A model generated the notes under the pieces. It searched no databases. It was not told the origin of the DNA and saw only the letters and a program-made list of their open reading frames with translations. DNA of 64,000 nucleotides from an uncultured Selenomonadales bacterium (GTDB lineage: Bacteria; Bacillota; Negativicutes; Selenomonadales; Selenomonadaceae), in NCBI GenBank assembly GCA_946408355.1, contig CAMJRX010000010.1, positions 1 to 64,000 of the forward strand, read 5' to 3'. Made by a program: the position numbers and the translations under genes. Of this stretch, positions 59,160 through 64,000 are shown piece after piece; position 1 is the stretch's first letter; every line of letters begins with the position of its first letter.

Positions 59160-59162
59160 AAC

Positions 59163-60122
59163 TCAACCCCAGAACATATGTTTTTTCCAGAAAACTATTG
59201 CCGCGACGATTGACGCAAGCAACGCGATTGCAATTACGATTATAAATCCCAAACTATTTTCGGCAAGTGGAACTGGCACGTTCATTCCAAAAAAGCTGGC
59301 GATAACCGTTGGCACCGCGATTATAATCGTCATCGCCGCAAGGAATTTCATTACCATATTCTGATTATTAGAGATTATTGACGAAAAAATATCTGCCATT
59401 TGCGAAAGGATTTGGCTGTACATTTCGACCATCTCACGCGCCTGTTTATTCTCAATGATAACGTCTTCGAGTAAATCCTCGTCCTCCTCGTAAATTTCCA
59501 AAATCCCTTCGACGGTGCGATTGTTCCGAAGGCGCAGAAGTTTTTCAAAGACCGCATCATTGGAACGGAGCGAGGCGTTAAAGTAAGTCAAACCCTTTTG
59601 CAATTCCATTAACCGCAAAATATCCGAGTTGCGCATCGAACTGCGCAGTTGCTCTTCGATTTCGTCGGAGAGCTTATTTATTTGTCGCAGATACCGCAGA
59701 TAAAATGTCGCCGAACGATAAAGTATTTCAAATAAAAATTGCGTGCGCTTGTAAGTGTGGAAAAGTCGCGCCGTCCGCTGATTGAAACTCGACATGACGG
59801 GCGTCTCTTCCAAACAAACCGTGATTATATATTGCTTTGTTAAAATGATTGCTAGCGGCAACGTGTCGTAACTTTCTTCCTCGTAGACGATTGGGACGTT
59901 CGTTAAAATCATGACGGATTCTTCCTCAACGTCCAAATGCGAGCGTTCTTCCTCGTCGAGTGCGGCACGTAAAAAATCCGGCTCAACATGCGTCAACGAG
60001 CTGACTTCGCGCAGTTCATACGGCGTCGGGTCCACGATGTTTATCCACGCGCCCTTCTGCAACGTTCGGAGCGTCAACTTCTCCAAATGCCCCGACTCTT
60101 GCGATTTGTAAATTTCAACCAA
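59163..60122 (-). CDS. corA: CorA-family magnesium/divalent cation transporter
   Basis: C-terminal TM pair with FFGMNVP (GMN motif); N-terminal CorA cytoplasmic domain. Confidence 0.94.
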   Translation of the reverse strand: MVEIYKSQESGHLEKLTLRTLQKGAWINIVDPTPYELREVSSLTHVEPDFLRAALDEEERSHLDVEEESVMILTNVPIVYEEESYDTLPLAIILTKQYIITVCLEETPVMSSFNQRTARLFHTYKRTQFLFEILYRSATFYLRYLRQINKLSDEIEEQLRSSMRNSDILRLMELQKGLTYFNASLRSNDAVFEKLLRLRNNRTVEGILEIYEEDEDLLEDVIIENKQAREMVEMYSQILSQMADIFSSIISNNQNMVMKFLAAMTIIIAVPTVIASFFGMNVPVPLAENSLGFIIVIAIALLASIVAAIVFWKKHMFWG

Positions 60123-60199
60123 CGGTATCGCCCCCTTCCGCGATTTATTTTACTACATTTGAACTGCACTTTGAAGGAAATTTTTTCACGGCGCATAAT

Positions 60200-61195
60200 T
60201 TATCGTTTGCAAAGTTTGATGAGGATTCGTTCCAAAATTTCAATATCTGCGCGGCCGGTTTTTAATTTAAAGTCTGCCTCCGCTAATTCGATAAAAGTTT
60301 CCTCTAAAAGTTTTTCCGGATAAGTTTTAGCGACCTCTGAAAATTTTTGCGCAATGTACGGATTCATTTCAAGTGGCTCGCCCAATCGTCGACCGGTTAT
60401 TCCCTGCGCCATAAAAAATTTTGCTCTTATAAGGCGGCGTATGTGATTAACTAAAAGTGTCATCACAAGCGGAAGTTTTGCTGGGATTCGCGCTTGCTGT
60501 TTTAAAAGGTAAAAAGCTTTTTTTACCTTGCGTTCGTCAATGGCGTCCGTTAATGCCAAGTTCGACACTTCGGGCGGCGCAAGCATATTTTTACGTAAAT
60601 CTGCCGCTGTTATCTCGTTGCCTGTTACGTTCAGCGCGACTTTGTCCAATTCATTTTCCAGATACCATAGCGAAATTTCTGGCAAAATTCCAATCCGTTC
60701 GTTAAAATGTCGACGTGCCTCGCCGCGCATAATTTTTCCCAACGACGCAAGTTTTTCGTTTAACCAGGCGTCGACTTCCCACGAGCGCAGAGGATTTGCC
60801 TCTAATATCGCGCCGACTTGCGAAATTATTTTGTAAAGCTTGCGCCGCTTATCTGCCGTTTTAGCCGTGAAGATTACGTAATTTGTCGGCTGCATATCTT
60901 GCAAAATATTTTCGAGCCGCTCAATTTTTTTATCCGCGCTGAAAAACGTCGCGTTCTTTACGAGCACAACATTTTTCGGACTAAAGAACGGCGAACTGTC
61001 AATCGCGCTGATAATTTCTCCGAGCGCAGGTTTAGTGTCGCAATCGAAGGTTATAAGCTCTGTTGCTTTGTCGACACCGAGCCGAGCTAAAATTTTTTCC
61101 CGCGCCTTATCGATAAAAAAAGTTTCTTCGCCGCTAAGCAGATAGACATTTTTAATATCGCCGTCGAGCGCGTCCATAAATTCTTTGAACTTCAA
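60200..61195 (-). CDS. holA: DNA polymerase III subunit delta
   Basis: LKFKEFMDALDGDIKNVYLLSGEETFFIDKAREKIL..., FFSPKNVVLVKNATFF, PLVMTLLVNHIRRL. Probable TTG start at 61195. Confidence 0.93.
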   Translation of the reverse strand: MKFKEFMDALDGDIKNVYLLSGEETFFIDKAREKILARLGVDKATELITFDCDTKPALGEIISAIDSSPFFSPKNVVLVKNATFFSADKKIERLENILQDMQPTNYVIFTAKTADKRRKLYKIISQVGAILEANPLRSWEVDAWLNEKLASLGKIMRGEARRHFNERIGILPEISLWYLENELDKVALNVTGNEITAADLRKNMLAPPEVSNLALTDAIDERKVKKAFYLLKQQARIPAKLPLVMTLLVNHIRRLIRAKFFMAQGITGRRLGEPLEMNPYIAQKFSEVAKTYPEKLLEETFIELAEADFKLKTGRADIEILERILIKLCKR

Positions 61196-61228
61196 ATTAT
61201 CACCCCTATTGATTGGAGATGTTTTGAA

Positions 61229-62341
61229 ATGATTCTTCGCGATGTTTACGCCGAGATTGACCTCAACGCCATTCGCCACAATTTAACCGAAATTCGCCGC
61301 CGCATTAATCCCGCGTCCAAATTTTGCGTTGTAGTCAAGGCTAATGCTTATGGGCATGGCGCGATTGAAGTTTCTAAAGTTGCCGTCGAGTGTGGTGCAG
61401 ATTTTTTAGCCGTCGCCACCGTCGAGGAAGGGCTTGAACTTCGCCGCGCAGGTTTTGACTTGCCGATTTTGATTTTAGGCTTGATTCCGCAAATTGCCGT
61501 TGATGTCGTCGTCGCCAATGATTTAACTCAAGCCGTAGCAGATTTTGAACTTGCCGAAAAAATTTCTGACGCCGCGCAACGTCTTAATAAAATAGCTAAA
61601 ATTCATCTCAAGATTGAAACGGGCATGGGCAGAATAGGCATTGCTCCCGATAAAGCCGTCGCGCTTGCCGAAAAAATTTCTCGCTTGCCAAATATCGAGC
61701 TTGAGGGCGTGTTTTCTCACTTCGCCGACGCTGACTCTAAAGACAGGACGTTTACGAATTATCAAATAAAAATTTTCAAAGAGACGGCGGATAAAATCCG
61801 TGCGGCAGGCATTGATATAGAAATTTTCCACATTGCCGAATCCGCCGCCGTGTTAGACATTCCGGAGGCGCATTTCGATATGGTTCGTTCGGGCATTATA
61901 AATTACGGGCTGTATCCTTCCGCTGACGTTCGTCGCACGATTGAGCTTAAGCCAGCTATGAAACTCGTTGCGCACATTGTTTATCTTAAAAAAATTCCTG
62001 CGGACGTGTCGATAGGTTATGGGCGCGAATTTGTCGCCAAACGCGATTCGCTGATTGCGACGTTGCCGCTGGGTTATGCTGACGGTTATATCCGCGCTTA
62101 TAAAAATTTTTACGTCGAGATTCGCGGACAACTTGCGCCGATTGCCGGGCGAATTTGCATGGATCAAACTATGATTGACGTAACTGACATTGACGGCATT
62201 AAAATTGGCGACGAAGTGATTTTATTCGGCTCCGATTTAATTACGATTGACGCCGCCGCACGTCATTTGAACACGATTAATTATGAGATAACTTGCTTGG
62301 TATCTGCGCGGGTGCCGAGAATTTTTAAAAAATATTTCTAA
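61229..62341 (+). CDS. alr: alanine racemase
   Basis: AEIDLNAIRHNLTEIRRRI, VVKANAYGHGAIEVSKVA, KIETGMGRIGI, RICMDQTMIDVTDI. Confidence 0.97.
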   Translation: MILRDVYAEIDLNAIRHNLTEIRRRINPASKFCVVVKANAYGHGAIEVSKVAVECGADFLAVATVEEGLELRRAGFDLPILILGLIPQIAVDVVVANDLTQAVADFELAEKISDAAQRLNKIAKIHLKIETGMGRIGIAPDKAVALAEKISRLPNIELEGVFSHFADADSKDRTFTNYQIKIFKETADKIRAAGIDIEIFHIAESAAVLDIPEAHFDMVRSGIINYGLYPSADVRRTIELKPAMKLVAHIVYLKKIPADVSIGYGREFVAKRDSLIATLPLGYADGYIRAYKNFYVEIRGQLAPIAGRICMDQTMIDVTDIDGIKIGDEVILFGSDLITIDAAARHLNTINYEITCLVSARVPRIFKKYF

Positions 62342-63101
62342 CCTTCGCAAAGAACGTTGCCTTCCAAAGTCTGAATTTAAACTCCGTTAAACCGAATCTT
62401 GGTTTGCGAATGTGGACGCGATAAAGTTCATAAGGATTTGTCGCCAAAGTATTCAAGCCCGCCTCGCCCGTTACCGCCGTCAAATAATTTTCCTCGTGCA
62501 AAATTTTTTCTATATCGTCATTGAACGCGCCGTTCGGATAAGACAAGCTGTAAATCGTCTGCAAGCCGCTCCACTCCAGAAAAGTTTTCGATTCGCGAAT
62601 TTGTCGACGTTGAGTAATTTTATCTAATGAAGTCAGCGGCAAATGGTCGGCAGTGTGTGAGCCAATTTCAATTCCGCGTCGTTGCATGTCCTTAAGCTCG
62701 TCAAGCTTGAGGTAATTTTTTTTGCCCACTTCGTTGGTTATGACGTAAACAACCGCCGTCATGCCGTGCGCCTCCAAAATCGGCAACATCGTCGTATAGT
62801 TATCCTCATAGCCGTCGTCGAAGGTTAGCACAATCGGCTTTTCAGGTAAAGTGCCCTTGCCGTGAACGACGCGCATAAAATCTTGTAAAGTTATCGTCGT
62901 GTAGCCTTCCGCTTGCAAATAATCTAACTGCGCGGCAAATTCGGCGGGCGGTACGTTATAAACTTCATAGACGGGATCAAGCTGTTCATCTGTCACTTGA
63001 TGATATTCTAAAATCGGGAAACCTTCAGGCTCCGGCGAAAGAAAAATTATTGCGGCAATGATTGCACTCAAAATAAAAATTGCTCCGCAGAGGATTCGCA
63101 A
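62325..63101 (-). CDS. polysaccharide deacetylase, membrane-anchored
   Basis: N-terminal TM; ILEYHQVTD, IVLTFDDGYEDNYTTMLPILEAHGMTAVVYV, EIGSHTADHLPL, SYPNGAFND. TTG start with GGAGG SD preferred over the ORF-track start at 63122. Confidence 0.92.
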   Translation of the reverse strand: MRILCGAIFILSAIIAAIIFLSPEPEGFPILEYHQVTDEQLDPVYEVYNVPPAEFAAQLDYLQAEGYTTITLQDFMRVVHGKGTLPEKPIVLTFDDGYEDNYTTMLPILEAHGMTAVVYVITNEVGKKNYLKLDELKDMQRRGIEIGSHTADHLPLTSLDKITQRRQIRESKTFLEWSGLQTIYSLSYPNGAFNDDIEKILHEENYLTAVTGEAGLNTLATNPYELYRVHIRKPRFGLTEFKFRLWKATFFAKVRNIF

Positions 63102-63172
63102 TTCAATCACCTCCACGAGCATTTTATCATGTTGAAAAATTTTTTTGCAAGGAGTTATTTAAATTATAGCGT

Positions 63173-64000
63173 TCAATCGTAGCTAAGCCATGTAAAAATA
63201 AAAATTGCGATTGAAACTATTCCGTTGCGCATGAAATAAGCTTGAGTGACTTCGCGATAATCATTAGGACGAACAATCGCGTGTTGATAAATTAAAGCTA
63301 ATGCCGCAATCGCCACGCCGACAAAATACAATTTGCCTAAGCCGAGCATAAGCCCGACGATTATAAAGCAAACGATTGACACGACGTGAAGACCTCTTGC
63401 GATATTCAAGGCACCAGCCGCGCCGTATTTTGTAGCTAAGGAGTGGAGCCGTTGAGATTTGTCGAAGCGTTCATCTTGTGCGCCATAAACCGCGTCGAAA
63501 GCTCCAATCCACAGCGCGACTGCCACGCATAAAATTATCATCGGCAGAGAAATTTTTTCGGTAATGGCGACCCATGCGCCAGCCGGAGCCATTGCGATTG
63601 CCACGCCCAAACATAAATGGCACCACGCGGTAAATCTTTTCGTGAACGGATAAATTATAAACGGAATTGCGGCGACGGGCAAAAGTTTTAAGCAAATCGG
63701 CGGCAACTGCGCAACTGTCACGACGAGGACAATTATACACAGCAGGACGAAGATTACCGCCTCGCCTTTGGAAATTTCGCCGCGCACCATTGCCCGATAA
63801 GATAATCGCGGCTGAAGTTTATCGTATTTTAAATCGGCAATATTGTCGATTGCGATTGCCGCCCACCGCGCAGAAGTTATCGCAACCAAAATTAAAATGA
63901 TTGTCCAAAAGTCAGGGTGCCCATTCGCCGCCATAAATGAACTTGCCAACGCGAACGGCAAACTAAAAATCGTGTGCGGCAATGCTACATTGTTTGCATG
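63173..64000 (-). CDS. UbiA-family prenyltransferase (4-hydroxybenzoate polyprenyltransferase-like), partial at the right edge
   Basis: LPHTIFSLPFALASS, RWAAIAIDNIADLKYDKLQPRLSYRAMVRGEISKGEA, DAVYGAQDERFDKSQRLHSLATKYG. Frame stays open to position 64000 (HANNVALPHTIF). Confidence 0.92.
   Translation of the reverse strand, partial: HANNVALPHTIFSLPFALASSFMAANGHPDFWTIILILVAITSARWAAIAIDNIADLKYDKLQPRLSYRAMVRGEISKGEAVIFVLLCIIVLVVTVAQLPPICLKLLPVAAIPFIIYPFTKRFTAWCHLCLGVAIAMAPAGAWVAITEKISLPMIILCVAVALWIGAFDAVYGAQDERFDKSQRLHSLATKYGAAGALNIARGLHVVSIVCFIIVGLMLGLGKLYFVGVAIAALALIYQHAIVRPNDYREVTQAYFMRNGIVSIAIFIFTWLSYD

Noticed and set aside
1-64000. CRISPR arrays, rRNA or tRNA genes
   Set aside because: No regularly spaced identical repeats, rRNA segments or cloverleaf/TPsiC-like signatures were noticed. 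No tRNAscan or CRISPR-finder was run.

Overview
This is a 64 kb chromosomal window from a Firmicutes-type bacterium. Gene content (glgC/glgD pair, GH13-GH77 fusion, SigH, Rex, MrnC, YacP, Dcu/AspA) suggests a Negativicutes-like anaerobe, but that is inference. Most of it is housekeeping: rpmH at the left edge, hisG, nth, a UPF0210/ACT pair, sigH, cobU, aspA-dcu, valS-folC, rex, a complete glgC-D-P-B-A operon, coaX-dusB, an M18 peptidase, fba, ispD-ispF-cysE-cysS-mrnC-rlmB-yacP, corA, holA, alr and a UbiA prenyltransferase at the right edge. The less ordinary content is: (1) a MATE transporter with a C-terminal RsbW-like ATPase domain, next to an ATP-grasp ligase with an extra C-terminal domain; (2) a zinc-ribbon protein with two receiver domains, next to a GT92-like glycosyltransferase that has a broken paralogue about 36 kb away; (3) a pseudogene graveyard at about 25.7-31.2 kb (RpoD-like sigma, RecQ-like helicase, IS5-type transposase, sugar isomerase/epimerase, UPF0261), plus isolated lesions in yacP, a NUDIX remnant and a duplicated UPF0210 C-terminus; (4) a family of dispersed heptamer-periodic repeats, one copy sitting in frame inside folC; (5) several strong RNA hairpins (glgD-glgP intergenic, glgC leader, a hairpin enclosing an SD); and (6) an orphan IF2_N-domain protein at the locus where sigH often lies. 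All product calls come from reading the translations. No database search was run.
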